From: Nioella ostreopsis
Lineage (GTDB): Bacteria; Pseudomonadota; Alphaproteobacteria; Rhodobacterales; Rhodobacteraceae
Length of the DNA: 64,000 nucleotides
Direction: 5' to 3'
Assembly (NCBI RefSeq): GCF_004000255.1
Contig: NZ_RCIQ01000016.1
Coordinates: forward strand, 57,009-121,008
How positions within the stretch are numbered: position 1 is the first letter of the stretch; every line of letters begins with the position of its first letter. The position numbers were made by a program, and so were the translations under genes. Below, in pieces: positions 9,430-18,027 of the stretch. The notes below the pieces were generated by a model. The model saw nothing but the letters and a program-made list of their open reading frames with translations, was not told the DNA's origin and made no database searches.

Positions 9430-10797
9430 ATGGCGGACGTTACACTGAAAAAACGCATCTGGGGCTGGTACTTCTTCGACTGGGCCAGCCAGCCGTATAA
9501 CACGCTGATGCTGACCTTCATCTTTGGCCCCTATTTCGGCCAGACCGCCGCCGAGGCCTTCATGGCCAATGGCATGGGCGAGCAGGCGGCCGAGGCGCAG
9601 GCGCAGGCATTGTGGGGCTACGGTCTGACCATTGCCGGATTGATGATCGCGCTGCTGGCCCCGATCCTGGGCAGCGTCGCGGACACGTCGGGGCGGCGGA
9701 TGCCGTGGATCTGGATTTTCTCGGCGCTTTATGTCGTCGGGGCCTGGGGCTGTTGGTATACCGCGCCTGAGGATTTCTCGGCCACTTGGGCGCTGGTGTT
9801 CTTCGGCATGGGCCTGATCGGGATGGAATTCGCCACGATCTTCACCAATGCCTATCTGCCGACCATGGGCCCGAAAGAGGAACTGGGCCGGATTTCCGGG
9901 TCGGGCTGGGGCTTCGGCTATGTCGGCGGCGTGGTGGCTCTGGCGATCATGCTGGTGTTCTTTCAGGCGGGCGACGAAGGCCGCACGATGCTGGGGTTGG
10001 AGCCTCTGTTGGGCCTCGATCCCGCGACCGGGGCCGATACCCGCGTCGTGGGGCCGCTGACGGCGCTGTGGTATGCGGTGTTCATGATCCCCTTCTTCCT
10101 GTGGGTGAAGGAAGCCCCCCCGCATGAGGGCGCCCATTACCGGATCGGTGAGGGGTTGCGCGACCTGTGGCAGACCATCAAGGGGCTGCCTCGCCATCCC
10201 AGCCTGTTGGCCTATCTCGGCAGCTCGATGTTCTACCGCGATGCGCTCAACGGGATGTATACGTTCGGCGGCATCTATGCGCTTGGCGTGCTGGACTGGT
10301 CGATCATGGAGGTTGGCATCTTCGGTATCCTCGCCGCCATCTCGGGTGCGGTCTTTGCGTGGATCGGCGGGCTGGCCGACCGCAGGTTCGGACCGATGCC
10401 GGTGATCGTGGTCTGCTGCGTGGTACTGATCTTCACCGCCTGCCTGATCGTGGGCCTGTCGCCCGAGGCGGTGTTCGGCATGCCCGTCGCGGAAGGGTCT
10501 TCGCTGCCCGACGTGCTGTTCTATGTGGCCGGTCTGCTGATCGGTGCTGCGGGCGGGGCTGTGCAGTCGGCCAGCCGCAACATGCTGACCAAGCAGGCCA
10601 ATCCGGAACGCATGACCGAGGCATTCGGGCTGTATGCCCTGTCGGGGAAGGCCACGACCTTCCTCGCACCGTGGATGATTGCAGTGACCACGGATATCAC
10701 CAATAATCAAAGGCTTGGGATCACCCCGCTGATTGCGCTATTCTGCATTGGATTGATCATGCTGATTTGGGTGAAACCCAACGGAGAAAGCGCCTGA
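9430..10797 (+). CDS. MFS transporter, UMF1 (ATG22-like) family
   Basis: The 455-residue protein has about twelve hydrophobic spans. The start KKRIWGWYFFDWASQPYNTL matches the conserved WxxYDWAxSxY-type opening of bacterial UMF1/Atg22-like transporters. Residue stretches such as LLAPILGSVADTSGRR (the MFS loop 2-3 motif) support the fold. The substrate is unknown; members of this group are proposed to move amino acids or small solutes. The stop codon overlaps the ATG of mepA (TGATG), so the two are translationally coupled. Confidence 0.88.
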   Translation: MADVTLKKRIWGWYFFDWASQPYNTLMLTFIFGPYFGQTAAEAFMANGMGEQAAEAQAQALWGYGLTIAGLMIALLAPILGSVADTSGRRMPWIWIFSALYVVGAWGCWYTAPEDFSATWALVFFGMGLIGMEFATIFTNAYLPTMGPKEELGRISGSGWGFGYVGGVVALAIMLVFFQAGDEGRTMLGLEPLLGLDPATGADTRVVGPLTALWYAVFMIPFFLWVKEAPPHEGAHYRIGEGLRDLWQTIKGLPRHPSLLAYLGSSMFYRDALNGMYTFGGIYALGVLDWSIMEVGIFGILAAISGAVFAWIGGLADRRFGPMPVIVVCCVVLIFTACLIVGLSPEAVFGMPVAEGSSLPDVLFYVAGLLIGAAGGAVQSASRNMLTKQANPERMTEAFGLYALSGKATTFLAPWMIAVTTDITNNQRLGITPLIALFCIGLIMLIWVKPNGESA

Positions 10798-11720
10798 TGC
10801 TACGACGCGCCCTGTTTGCCGGATTTTGTGCGATTGCCTTGTCCTCCTGTGCCGGGGACAGCCCGGACCCGCCGCTGAACCAGGAACAGCGGGTGACGCT
10901 CAGCACCATGAGCGCGACCCCGGCGCGGCGACTGTTCGGTCACCTGCTGGATTCATCCGATGGGCAGGCGCGAGTCTATGGCGGCTATGCGCGGGGCTGT
11001 ATCCAGGGGGCGGAGGAACTGCCCGAAACCGGCCCGACATGGCAGGCCATGCGGCTCAGCCGCAACCGCAACTGGGCGCATCCCGAAATGCTCGACTTCG
11101 TGCAGGACCTGTCCCGCTTCGCGGCGACCCTGCCGGGGTGGGAGGGGCTTTATGTGGGCGACATGGCGCAGCCGCGTGGCGGGCCGATGCTGACCGGGCA
11201 CGCCAGCCACCAGTCCGGGCTGGACGCCGATATCTGGATGCTGCCGCCCGCCCGGCTGGACCTGACCGAGGCAGAGCGAGAAAGCCTGTCGTCGATTTCC
11301 ACCCGCCGCGCGCGCGGGGCCTATGTGGGCGAGAACTGGACCGCGCAGCACTGGCACCTGCTGCGAGAGGCAGCGAGCGATCCGCGCGTGGCGCGTATTT
11401 TCGTCTTTCCCGGCGCCAAGGTCTGGATGTGTGACAACGAAACCGGCGACCGCTCTTATCTGCGCCAGATCCGGCCCCTGCACGGGCATCACTATCATTT
11501 CCATGTGCGCCTACACTGCCCCGACGGATCGCCCGATTGCGTCGAACAGGTTGCGCCGCCGCCGGGCGACGGCTGTGACGAGGCGCGGGCCTGGCAGCGC
11601 AATATCCTCAATCCGCCGCCCCCGCAGCCCGATCCGAACCGTCCACCCCCAGTGCGCGGGGAAATCATGCTGAGCGATTTGCCGAACCAATGCAGCCGCG
11701 TTCTGGTCAGCTCGCCCTGA
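10797..11720 (+). CDS. mepA: Penicillin-insensitive murein endopeptidase
   Basis: The 307-residue LAS-family zinc peptidase cleaves D-alanyl-meso-diaminopimelyl cross-links in peptidoglycan. Metal ligands are visible as His138 and Asp145 in GHASHQSGLDADIW, and the final histidine cluster is HHYHFHVRLHC. The N-terminus carries a signal sequence with a lipobox-like ALSSC (Cys18), implying an outer-membrane lipoprotein, unlike soluble E. coli MepA. The ATG overlaps the upstream MFS stop. The proline-rich tail (NPPPPQPDPNRPPPVR) is an additional C-terminal feature. Confidence 0.95.
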   Translation: MLRRALFAGFCAIALSSCAGDSPDPPLNQEQRVTLSTMSATPARRLFGHLLDSSDGQARVYGGYARGCIQGAEELPETGPTWQAMRLSRNRNWAHPEMLDFVQDLSRFAATLPGWEGLYVGDMAQPRGGPMLTGHASHQSGLDADIWMLPPARLDLTEAERESLSSISTRRARGAYVGENWTAQHWHLLREAASDPRVARIFVFPGAKVWMCDNETGDRSYLRQIRPLHGHHYHFHVRLHCPDGSPDCVEQVAPPPGDGCDEARAWQRNILNPPPPQPDPNRPPPVRGEIMLSDLPNQCSRVLVSSP

Positions 11721-12571
11721 CGGCGGCCCTGGCCGCGGGGATCACCCTTACCGCCTTTGCGCAGGAACCGGGTCTGCTCGGGGCCTTCTCGATCCGATCG
11801 GCACACCCGATGGTCGGCGGGCTGTCAGCGGTGGAAATCACCGATGGTGGTGCCGGACTCGTTGCGCTGTCGGATCGCGGCGCGCTGATCCGGGGGCAGA
11901 TCACCCGCAACGGGGCCGGGCGCGTGGTGGCGCTGGCCCTGGCCGAGCCGGAACTGTTGAATGCGAGGGACGGCTATCGCGGGGGTCGGGCGGCACGGGA
12001 CAGCGAGGGGCTGGCGATTGCGGAAGATGGCCGGATGTTCCTGTCGTTTGAAGGCGATCACCGCGTAACGCTGCATCACGCCCATGGCGACACGATTCTG
12101 CCCGCCGCAGAGGGGTTTGCCGCGTTGCAGCCCAATGCCTCGCTGGAGGCACTGGCGGTAGATGCCGAAGGGATGCTCTATACCCTGCCGGAACGGTCGG
12201 GCGATTGGGATGCGGATTTCCCGCTGTTTCGCTACGCCAACGGGGCGTGGGACGAGAGCTGGACCATCCCGCGCGTGGGGCGGTTCCTGCCCGTCGGGGC
12301 GGATTTCGATGACCGGAGCCGGTTCTACCTGCTGGAGCGGGATTTCAGCCTGCTCTTTGGATTCGCCAATCACATCCGCCGCTTCGAGGTGACGGCGGAG
12401 GGCATGGCCGGGGGCGAGGTGATCTGGCAATCACCCCATGGCGGGTTCTCTAATCTCGAAGGGCTGAGCGTCTGGCGCGACGGGCAGGGCAGGCTGGTGG
12501 CCAGCATGGTGTCGGACGACAATTTCAGCCCGATCCTGCCAACGGAACTGGTTGAAATCATTCTGGAGTGA
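11690..12571 (+). CDS. Esterase-like activity of phytase family protein
   Basis: The 293-residue secreted protein has a signal peptide ending around AFAQ (residue 25) and belongs by pattern to the phytase-esterase-like beta-propeller family: DSEGLAIAEDGRMFLSFEGDHRV, ASLEALAVDAEGMLYTLPE and the final NLEGLSVWRDGQGRLVASMVSDDNF. The propeller fold probably binds calcium. The substrate is unknown. It overlaps mepA by 31 bases, giving a three-gene MFS-mepA-esterase transcription unit. The 3' end overlaps the convergent lysR gene by 14 bases. Confidence 0.88.
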   Translation: MQPRSGQLALTAALAAGITLTAFAQEPGLLGAFSIRSAHPMVGGLSAVEITDGGAGLVALSDRGALIRGQITRNGAGRVVALALAEPELLNARDGYRGGRAARDSEGLAIAEDGRMFLSFEGDHRVTLHHAHGDTILPAAEGFAALQPNASLEALAVDAEGMLYTLPERSGDWDADFPLFRYANGAWDESWTIPRVGRFLPVGADFDDRSRFYLLERDFSLLFGFANHIRRFEVTAEGMAGGEVIWQSPHGGFSNLEGLSVWRDGQGRLVASMVSDDNFSPILPTELVEIILE

Positions 12572-13436
12572 CGCCGCCGGTGGCCAGAAGGCTTGCCAAC
12601 GCCGGGTGCGGGAACTGGCGCGGCACGGTGACAGCGTAGAAGGGCTCTGCAATGCCGAGGTCGAAGGGGGCCGTGGCGATGCGGCCACTGGCGATCTCAT
12701 CGGCAAGAACCACTGCGGGGGCGACGGCCAGCCCCACACCCTCGCGCGCCAGCAGGCGGACCATGGCCATGTCATCCACCGTGGCAGCGATGCGCGGGTT
12801 GACCTGAAGCCGGGCCAGAAGGTTATCCATGCCCGCGCGAATGGTGTTCTCCGTGGGCAAGATCAGCGGTTCGGTTTCAAGCAGCGCGCGGAGCGATCCG
12901 TGACGCAGCCGCTCGGGCTGGCCATGAAGCTGCACAGGCTGTTCCGCAAGGCGCTGCGCGGCGAAGTCGGTGCCCTGATCGCTGGCCGGAACCTCGGTTG
13001 TCAGCACCACGTCAAGCGCCAGCGCCGCGAGATCGGCCAGCAGGGTGCGCGTGTTGCCCGACCTTAGCGACACGTCGCAGTTGTCGGCCAGCGCGGGGCG
13101 CAGGAATTGAAGCTGGAAGTTGCGCGACAGGGTGGAGAGCGCACCGACACGGAGTGGCGGATTGGTCGTGTTGGTGCGGTTCAGCGTGGCCACGAGGTCT
13201 TCGCCCGCGGTGAAAATCCGCTCCGCATGATCGAGCGCGATGCGCCCCGCCTCCGTCAGGTCGAGCCGCCGCCCGACCCGATCAAACAGCTTGTGGCCGA
13301 GCCGATCCTCCAACTGCCTGATCTGAATCGACATGGCGGATTGCGAGAGGTTCAGCCGCTCGGCCGCGCGACCGAGATGGCCTTGGCGGGCGACCTCGCG
13401 GAAATAGCGCAGATGATGATAGTTGAGCGGGCCCAT
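12558..13436 (-). CDS. LysR-family regulator of the adjacent bicarbonate transporter
   Basis: The 292-residue protein has a LysR winged helix at the N-terminus (GHLGRAAERLNLSQSAMSIQIRQLEDRL in outline, about residues 19-46) and a substrate-binding-type effector domain after residue 90. It is divergent from the SbtA-type transporter and separated by an AT-rich spacer with inverted repeats. CmpR/CcmR/CbbR-type LysR proteins commonly control inorganic-carbon uptake, so this gene is inferred to control sbtA. The effector is unknown. Confidence 0.9.
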   Translation of the reverse strand: MGPLNYHHLRYFREVARQGHLGRAAERLNLSQSAMSIQIRQLEDRLGHKLFDRVGRRLDLTEAGRIALDHAERIFTAGEDLVATLNRTNTTNPPLRVGALSTLSRNFQLQFLRPALADNCDVSLRSGNTRTLLADLAALALDVVLTTEVPASDQGTDFAAQRLAEQPVQLHGQPERLRHGSLRALLETEPLILPTENTIRAGMDNLLARLQVNPRIAATVDDMAMVRLLAREGVGLAVAPAVVLADEIASGRIATAPFDLGIAEPFYAVTVPRQFPHPALASLLATGGVTPE

Positions 13437-13492
13437 GTTCTAGAAAATAGAACGATATCAGAAAAAAGATATATTTTTTATTTCTATCTGAC
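13437..13492. promoter_or_regulatory. Divergent lysR/sbtA control region with inverted repeats
   Basis: A perfect GTTCTA-N5-TAGAAC inverted repeat (13437-13453) abuts the lysR start codon. A strongly AT-rich stretch follows, with an AAAAAA-N6-TTTTTT repeat and TCAGA/TCTGA arms. The shape matches T-N11-A LysR operators and stands out against high-GC flanks. Confidence 0.6.
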
Positions 13493-13531
13493 AGCGGTAG
13501 CCAAGCCCAGATCCAAACGGAGGGATATGCC

Positions 13532-14584
13532 ATGGACCTGATCGCAACCATCGCCGCAACGATCCTCGAACAGTTGCGCAACCCCACGCTCGCCTTCCTG
13601 CTGGGCGGGCTTCTGATCGCCGCGCTTGGCAGCCGCCTGACGGTGCCCGACGCGGTCTACAAGTTCATCGTGCTGGTGCTGCTGCTGAAGGTTGGTCTCA
13701 GCGCCGGAATATCGGTGCGCGAGGCGGATTTCTGGGCGCTGATCGTGCCCGGGGTGCTGGCCATGCTGATCGGCATCGCCATCGTGCTGATCGGCAGCCG
13801 GACACTGGCTCGGCTGAACGGCGTGTCGAAAGTGGACGGGCTGGCGACGGCGGGGCTGTTCGGGGCGGTCTCTGCCTCCACCCTCGCCGCCGGGATGGTG
13901 ATGCTGGATGAACAGCAGATCCCCTACGAAGGCTTCATCGGCGCGCTTTACCCGTTCATGGACATCGCCGCACTTGTCACGGCCATCGTGCTGGCGCGGG
14001 TCAGCGTGGCGCGCAAGGCGGTGGCCACCGGTGGCGGGACCGTCGCGCTTGGCGGGGGTGGCGCGCAAATCGACGGGCTGGACAAGGGCATGTTGGGCGA
14101 CATCCTGACCGACACGTTCCGGAGCCCGGCGATTTCCGCGCTGCTGCTGGGGCTGATGATCGGGTTGCTGGCCAACGCCGACTCGGTCTTCCACGGCTTC
14201 TATGAACCGCTCTTCCGGGGCTTCCTGTCGATCCTGATGCTCGTCATGGGGATGGAGGCCTGGGCCCGGCTGGCGGAACTCAAGCGGGTGGCGCATGCCT
14301 ATATCCTCTACGGGATCGCCGGGCCGCTGCTGCATGGGGCCATCGGCTTTGGCGCGGGGATGATCGCGCATGAGCTGACCGGGTTCTCTGCCGGGGGCGT
14401 GGTGCTGCTGGCGGTCATGGCCTCCTCAAGCTCTGACATTTCCGGCCCGCCGACCCTGCGCGGCGCGCTGCCAGAGGCCAACCCCTCGGCCTATGTGGGC
14501 ACGTCCACGGGGTTGGGCACGCCGGTCGCCATTCTCAGCATCCCGGCGTGGATCGCGCTGGCCGAACTTGTGATCGGCTGGTGA
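13532..14584 (+). CDS. sbtA: SbtA-type sodium-dependent bicarbonate transporter
   Basis: The 350-residue membrane protein has about ten hydrophobic spans and matches the SbtA family: NPTLAFLLGGLLIAALGSRL near the start, VLVLLLKVGLSAG, the SASTLAAGMVMLDE segment and the repeat-half equivalent AVMASSSSDISGPPTLRGALPEANPS. SbtA couples Na+ to HCO3- uptake at the inner membrane. The central loop between halves ([20 protein letters not shown]) is short and Gly-rich. The PII-like partner gene sbtB is not adjacent. A GGAGGGATATGCC leader precedes the ATG. Control by the divergent LysR protein is likely. Confidence 0.88.
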   Translation: MDLIATIAATILEQLRNPTLAFLLGGLLIAALGSRLTVPDAVYKFIVLVLLLKVGLSAGISVREADFWALIVPGVLAMLIGIAIVLIGSRTLARLNGVSKVDGLATAGLFGAVSASTLAAGMVMLDEQQIPYEGFIGALYPFMDIAALVTAIVLARVSVARKAVATGGGTVALGGGGAQIDGLDKGMLGDILTDTFRSPAISALLLGLMIGLLANADSVFHGFYEPLFRGFLSILMLVMGMEAWARLAELKRVAHAYILYGIAGPLLHGAIGFGAGMIAHELTGFSAGGVVLLAVMASSSSDISGPPTLRGALPEANPSAYVGTSTGLGTPVAILSIPAWIALAELVIGW

Positions 14585-14586
14585 TG

Positions 14587-14608
14587 CCGGGGCGGCCTAG
14601 CGCCCCGG
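14587..14608. terminator. Hairpin between convergent sbtA and LOG genes
   Basis: CCGGGGCG and CGCCCCGG pair across a 6-base loop. The hairpin includes the stop codon of the minus-strand LOG gene and lies 3 bases after the sbtA stop. It has no T tract; a bidirectional transcript end is likely. Confidence 0.5.
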
Positions 14609-15442
14609 AATATCGCCCCGGCGCGCGGTGTCGCCCCAGCTATCTATGATCTCCACGGCCTCTTCCGCGGTTTCGACAAAGCGGAAGAGGTCAAGGTCTT
14701 CAGGGCTGATCGTGCCCGCGTCGGCCAGAGCCTCCCAGTTGATGATCTTTTCCCAGAAGGCACGGCCGAACAGCAGGAACGGCACCCGTTCCATCCGGCC
14801 GGTCTGGATCAGGGTCAGGCTTTCGAACATCTCGTCGAGCGTGCCGAACCCGCCGGGGAAGATGGTGATCGCCTTGGCCCGCATCAGGAAATGCATCTTG
14901 CGGATGGCGAAGTAGTGGAAGTTGAAGCACAGGTCGGGCGTCACGTATTCATTGGGCGCCTGTTCATGCGGCAGCACGATGTTGAGCCCGATGGAAATGC
15001 CCCCCGCCTCGGCCGCGCCACGGCTGCCCGCCTCCATCACGCCGGGGCCGCCGCCGGTGACGATGATGTTGTCGTGCTGGCCGTTGTTGAGGCTGCGTTC
15101 GGTGACAATCTGGGCGAATTTGCGGGCCTCGTCATAGTATTTCGACAGGTCTTTGAGGGTCTGGGTGCGCGCGCTTTCGGCCTTGGACGGTTCGGGGATG
15201 CGGGCGCCGCCGAACATCACGATGGTCGATTCAACGCCGTATTCATCCATGATCATCTGCGGCTTCAGCAATTCCAGCTGCAACCGCACCGGGCGCAGTT
15301 CGTCCCGGCACATGAAATCGTCATCGGTAAAGGCCAGCTGATAGGCCGGGGCGCGGGTCTGGGGCGTATCCGGCACATGGCGGGCGGTTTCGATATCGGT
15401 ATGGGCGTCGCGGAACAGCCCGTCGCGGGCGTCGTCGTTCAT
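14597..15442 (-). CDS. LOG family protein (TIGR00730-type)
   Basis: The 281-residue Rossmann-fold protein has the PGGFGTLDE motif (PGGxGTxxE) of LOG/lysine-decarboxylase-like proteins and the upstream VTGGGPGVMEAGSRGAAEAGG. Characterised relatives release cytokinin-type bases or ribose 5-phosphate from nucleotide monophosphates. This longer form has a roughly 80-residue N-terminal extension, as in other proteobacterial members. The ATG at 15442 is preceded by AAAGGAAA at good spacing; the longer frame to 15610 would run into the dapD leader and is not used. Confidence 0.88.
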   Translation of the reverse strand: MNDDARDGLFRDAHTDIETARHVPDTPQTRAPAYQLAFTDDDFMCRDELRPVRLQLELLKPQMIMDEYGVESTIVMFGGARIPEPSKAESARTQTLKDLSKYYDEARKFAQIVTERSLNNGQHDNIIVTGGGPGVMEAGSRGAAEAGGISIGLNIVLPHEQAPNEYVTPDLCFNFHYFAIRKMHFLMRAKAITIFPGGFGTLDEMFESLTLIQTGRMERVPFLLFGRAFWEKIINWEALADAGTISPEDLDLFRFVETAEEAVEIIDSWGDTARRGDIPGR

Positions 15443-15602
15443 TGGATGGTTTCCTTTCGGTCCTGGGCCAGGGTCCGACGCTACCTTGAGCAGTAGGGGG
15501 AGGAAACCCGTCATCGCAGGGATGTGAGAGGTGTTATTGCTGATTGAGCCGACGCCCCCCGTCCGATATAGCGCCCGGGACCAAGACATTTCGGAGGGAC
15601 CA

Positions 15603-16430
15603 ATGTCCAACGCTCAGCTGGAAGCAGCCATCGAAGCCGCCTGGGACGCACGCGACCAGATCACCCCCGCCACCACCGGCGAAACCCGCGACGCGATCGA
15701 GGATACGCTGAACGCTCTCGACAGCGGCAGCCTGCGCGTCGCTGAACGGCAGGACAGCGGCGACTGGCATGTGAACCAGTGGGCCAAGAAGGCGGTTCTT
15801 CTGGGCTTCCGCCTTAAGGATATGGAAATGCAGTCCGGCAGCGCCCAGGGCGGCAGCTGGTGGGACAAGGTCGACAGCAAATGGGCCACCTGGGGTGAGA
15901 ATGAATGGGGCGCGGCGGGCTTCCGTGCGGTGCCCAACTGCGTGGTGCGCAAATCGGCCTATATCGCGCCCGGTGTGGTTCTGATGCCCTCCTTCGTGAA
16001 TCTGGGCGCCTATGTGGACAGCGGCACCATGGTCGACACTTGGGCCACCGTGGGCAGCTGCGCGCAGATCGGCAAGAACGTGCATCTGTCCGGTGGCGTC
16101 GGGATCGGCGGCGTGCTGGAACCGATGCAGGCAGGCCCCACCATCATCGAGGACAATTGCTTCATCGGCGCGCGCTCCGAGGTGGTGGAAGGCTGCATCG
16201 TGCGCAAAGGCTCCGTCCTCGGCATGGGGGTCTTCATCGGCAAGTCCACCAAGATCGTGGACCGTGAAACCGGCAGCGTGACCTATGGCGAGGTGCCGCC
16301 CTATTCGGTGGTCGTGGCCGGGTCCATGCCGTCGAAGAACGGGATCAACCTTTATTGCGCCGTGATCGTGAAGCGGGTGGACGAGCAGACCCGGTCCAAG
16401 ACCGGCATCAACGAGCTGCTTCGGGACTGA
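15603..16430 (+). CDS. dapD: 2,3,4,5-tetrahydropyridine-2,6-dicarboxylate N-succinyltransferase
   Basis: The 275-residue enzyme succinylates tetrahydrodipicolinate in the succinylase branch of lysine and meso-diaminopimelate synthesis. The left-handed beta-helix hexapeptide repeats run from [20 protein letters not shown] through [14 protein letters not shown] to [21 protein letters not shown]. Length matches the family. The ATG at 15603 follows CGGAGGGACC; an upstream in-frame start at 15531 lacks homology. dapE, the later step of the same branch, is 6 kb downstream on the same strand rather than in an operon. Confidence 0.98.
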   Translation: MSNAQLEAAIEAAWDARDQITPATTGETRDAIEDTLNALDSGSLRVAERQDSGDWHVNQWAKKAVLLGFRLKDMEMQSGSAQGGSWWDKVDSKWATWGENEWGAAGFRAVPNCVVRKSAYIAPGVVLMPSFVNLGAYVDSGTMVDTWATVGSCAQIGKNVHLSGGVGIGGVLEPMQAGPTIIEDNCFIGARSEVVEGCIVRKGSVLGMGVFIGKSTKIVDRETGSVTYGEVPPYSVVVAGSMPSKNGINLYCAVIVKRVDEQTRSKTGINELLRD

Positions 16431-16452
16431 TCCGACGGTTTGGCCGGGCGGT

Positions 16453-16498
16453 GGAAGGCGCTTCAAAGCGCCTTTCAAACGCGTTTTCGAAAACGCGT
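16453..16498. terminator. Double hairpin after dapD
   Basis: AAGGCGCTT-CA-AAGCGCCTT (16455-16474) is followed within 5 bases by a perfect 20-base palindrome (16479-16498) whose centre reads GTTTTC/GAAAAC. The second is one of three TTTTC/GAAAA hairpins found at gene ends in this window. The pair probably ends the dapD transcript. Confidence 0.6.
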
Positions 16499-16579
16499 CC
16501 CCCGCCCGAGATTTTCCGTGCAGCCCGATCGCACCCTTGTGCTAATCTTCCCGCATCGAAACGATTTGGAGCGTCTGGA

Positions 16580-16831
16580 ATGCAAGGATTGGGATGGATC
16601 GCGGCGATTGTCGTGGGCGGTTTGGCAGGCTGGATCGCCAGCACGTTCATGCGGGCCAATACCGGGTTGGTCGCCAATGTGATCCTCGGGATCGTCGGGG
16701 CCATCGTGGCAAATTTCCTGCTGCGGCTGGTCGGGATCAACGCCTCGCCCACCTGGATCTCGCAAGGGCTTGTCGGCTTTGCCGGGGCCTGCCTGATCAT
16801 CTGGGGCGCGCGGCAATTGCGCGGGCGCTAA
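16580..16831 (+). CDS. GlsB/YeaQ/YmgE family small membrane protein
   Basis: The 83-residue protein has three hydrophobic spans with glycine zippers (IAAIVVGGLAGWIAS, VANVILGIVGAIVANFLL, GLVGFAGACLIIWGARQL), the pattern of the transglycosylase-associated/YeaQ stress membrane family. The function is unclear. The start at 16580 is supported by TTTGGAG upstream; the open frame extends to 16355 inside dapD without homology. The gene stands alone after the dapD double hairpin. Confidence 0.85.
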   Translation: MQGLGWIAAIVVGGLAGWIASTFMRANTGLVANVILGIVGAIVANFLLRLVGINASPTWISQGLVGFAGACLIIWGARQLRGR

Positions 16832-16912
16832 GCGTCCTCAGTCCAAAAAATTTCGACGGAAGGGCGCAACCTTCGCGTGTTACCCGGCATGAACAGCCGA
16901 GGAGGACGCGCG

Positions 16913-17677
16913 ATGTGGAAAGCCCTGTTACTGACCCTGGCCCTCGGGCTTGGCCTGTGGGTGCAGGCCGGTGAGGCCCATGAGAACGAAGTGGATATCC
17001 GACTGGAGGGCGACCGGCTTTGCGTCACCTCCAATTCCAGCCCGAACCACGACATTGGACGCTTTCCGAACCCGGGCAATCCCAACAGTTTCTCTGAACA
17101 GACCACCCGTGTCTGTGTCGATGCGGAACCCGAAGACACGGGTCGGATCACCGGAAATGTCCAAAGCTCAGGCGTGTCGGTCACCGGTATTCTGTTCCGC
17201 CCCGGCACGGCCGATTTCTACGATGCCAGCAGCCCGCGCGGCTTTTCGCGCGATCCCTCATCGGGATGGCGGCTGGAGGGGATGGGGGCTGCGGACATGC
17301 TGGGGATGGATGCCGAGAACGCCCATGTGGATCACCGGGGCCTCTACCACTATCACGGCGTGTCAGAGAGCCTTGTTGGGTCGCAATCCGGCAGCCTGAT
17401 CGGCTGGGCCGCGGATGGGTTCGAGATCCATTATATCGGCGACGGTGCGCAATCCGGCTGGCAGCTGCGTGACGGCACGCGGGATACCGCGCCATACGGG
17501 GCCTATGACGGCACCTATGAGGAAGACTGGGTCTATATCGCGGGCAGTGGCAATCTGGATGAATGCAACGCCGCCGTGGTTAATGGCACGCTGACCTATT
17601 TCGCCACCGACACCTATCCGTTTTTCCCCCGCTGCTTTCATGGCTCCGTCAGCAGCGATTTCATGGGCCGGCGCTGA
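16913..17677 (+). CDS. Secreted YHYH domain protein
   Basis: The 254-residue protein has a signal peptide ending near residue 22 (VQAGEA). Its signature is HVDHRGLYHYHGVSESLV, the YHYH motif that names the family, followed by GWAADGFEIHYIGDG. Family members are exported proteins of unknown function, often with metal-like His clusters. AGGAGG at 16900-16905 fixes the ATG at 16913. It converges with the DUF2892 gene across a strong hairpin. Confidence 0.88.
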   Translation: MWKALLLTLALGLGLWVQAGEAHENEVDIRLEGDRLCVTSNSSPNHDIGRFPNPGNPNSFSEQTTRVCVDAEPEDTGRITGNVQSSGVSVTGILFRPGTADFYDASSPRGFSRDPSSGWRLEGMGAADMLGMDAENAHVDHRGLYHYHGVSESLVGSQSGSLIGWAADGFEIHYIGDGAQSGWQLRDGTRDTAPYGAYDGTYEEDWVYIAGSGNLDECNAAVVNGTLTYFATDTYPFFPRCFHGSVSSDFMGRR

Positions 17678-17711
17678 GCCCCACTGTCCCTGAACAGCAC
17701 GGTCCATGATG

Positions 17712-17745
17712 ATCCCCCGCCTTCCATGCTCCGAAGGCGGGGGAT
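17712..17745. terminator. Bidirectional terminator, convergent genes
   Basis: A 13-base-pair perfect stem (ATCCCCCGCCTTC with GAAGGCGGGGGAT) with an 8-base loop sits between the YHYH gene and the DUF2892 gene. It is followed by TTTCTGTT on the plus strand. This is the strongest terminator-like structure in the window. Confidence 0.85.
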
Positions 17746-17751
17746 TTCTGT

Positions 17752-17952
17752 TCAGCCCTGACGCTGTGACAGCGGGCAGGTGTTCAGGCCGAGGATGCGA
17801 TAGAGCGGGCAGAAGCCCACAAGGCCGGTGGCCAGCGGCACGATGCCGATCCAGCCCCAGTTGGTCTGCGGCCCGACAAAGACCAGGGCGATAAGAACGA
17901 TGCCCGCGATGATGCGCAGGGCGCGGTCGAGATTACCTTCGTTGCGAGGCAT
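17752..17952 (-). CDS. DUF2892 (YgaP-type) small membrane protein
   Basis: The 66-residue protein has the MPRNEGNLDRALRIIAG start and two membrane spans ending in LATGLVGFCPLYRILGLNTC, which is the DUF2892 pattern found alone or fused to rhodanese domains. The two cysteines (CPLY and NTC) are conserved in the family. Function is unknown; a link to sulfur transfer is suggested by rhodanese fusions elsewhere. It lies downstream of the Crp/Fnr gene on the same strand and could share its transcript. Confidence 0.85.
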   Translation of the reverse strand: MPRNEGNLDRALRIIAGIVLIALVFVGPQTNWGWIGIVPLATGLVGFCPLYRILGLNTCPLSQRQG

Positions 17953-18027
17953 GGCGCGTCTCCTTTCAAGAGGCTTGCGATATGGGGGGAGTGTAGCGCC
18001 ACTGCCGGGCAGACGGCGGTGACAGAG

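Noticed and set aside
9352..10710. 452-codon minus-strand frame over the UMF1 transporter gene
   Set aside because: Rich in His/Arg/Gln/Pro, no domain or start signal, complementary to a clear membrane protein.
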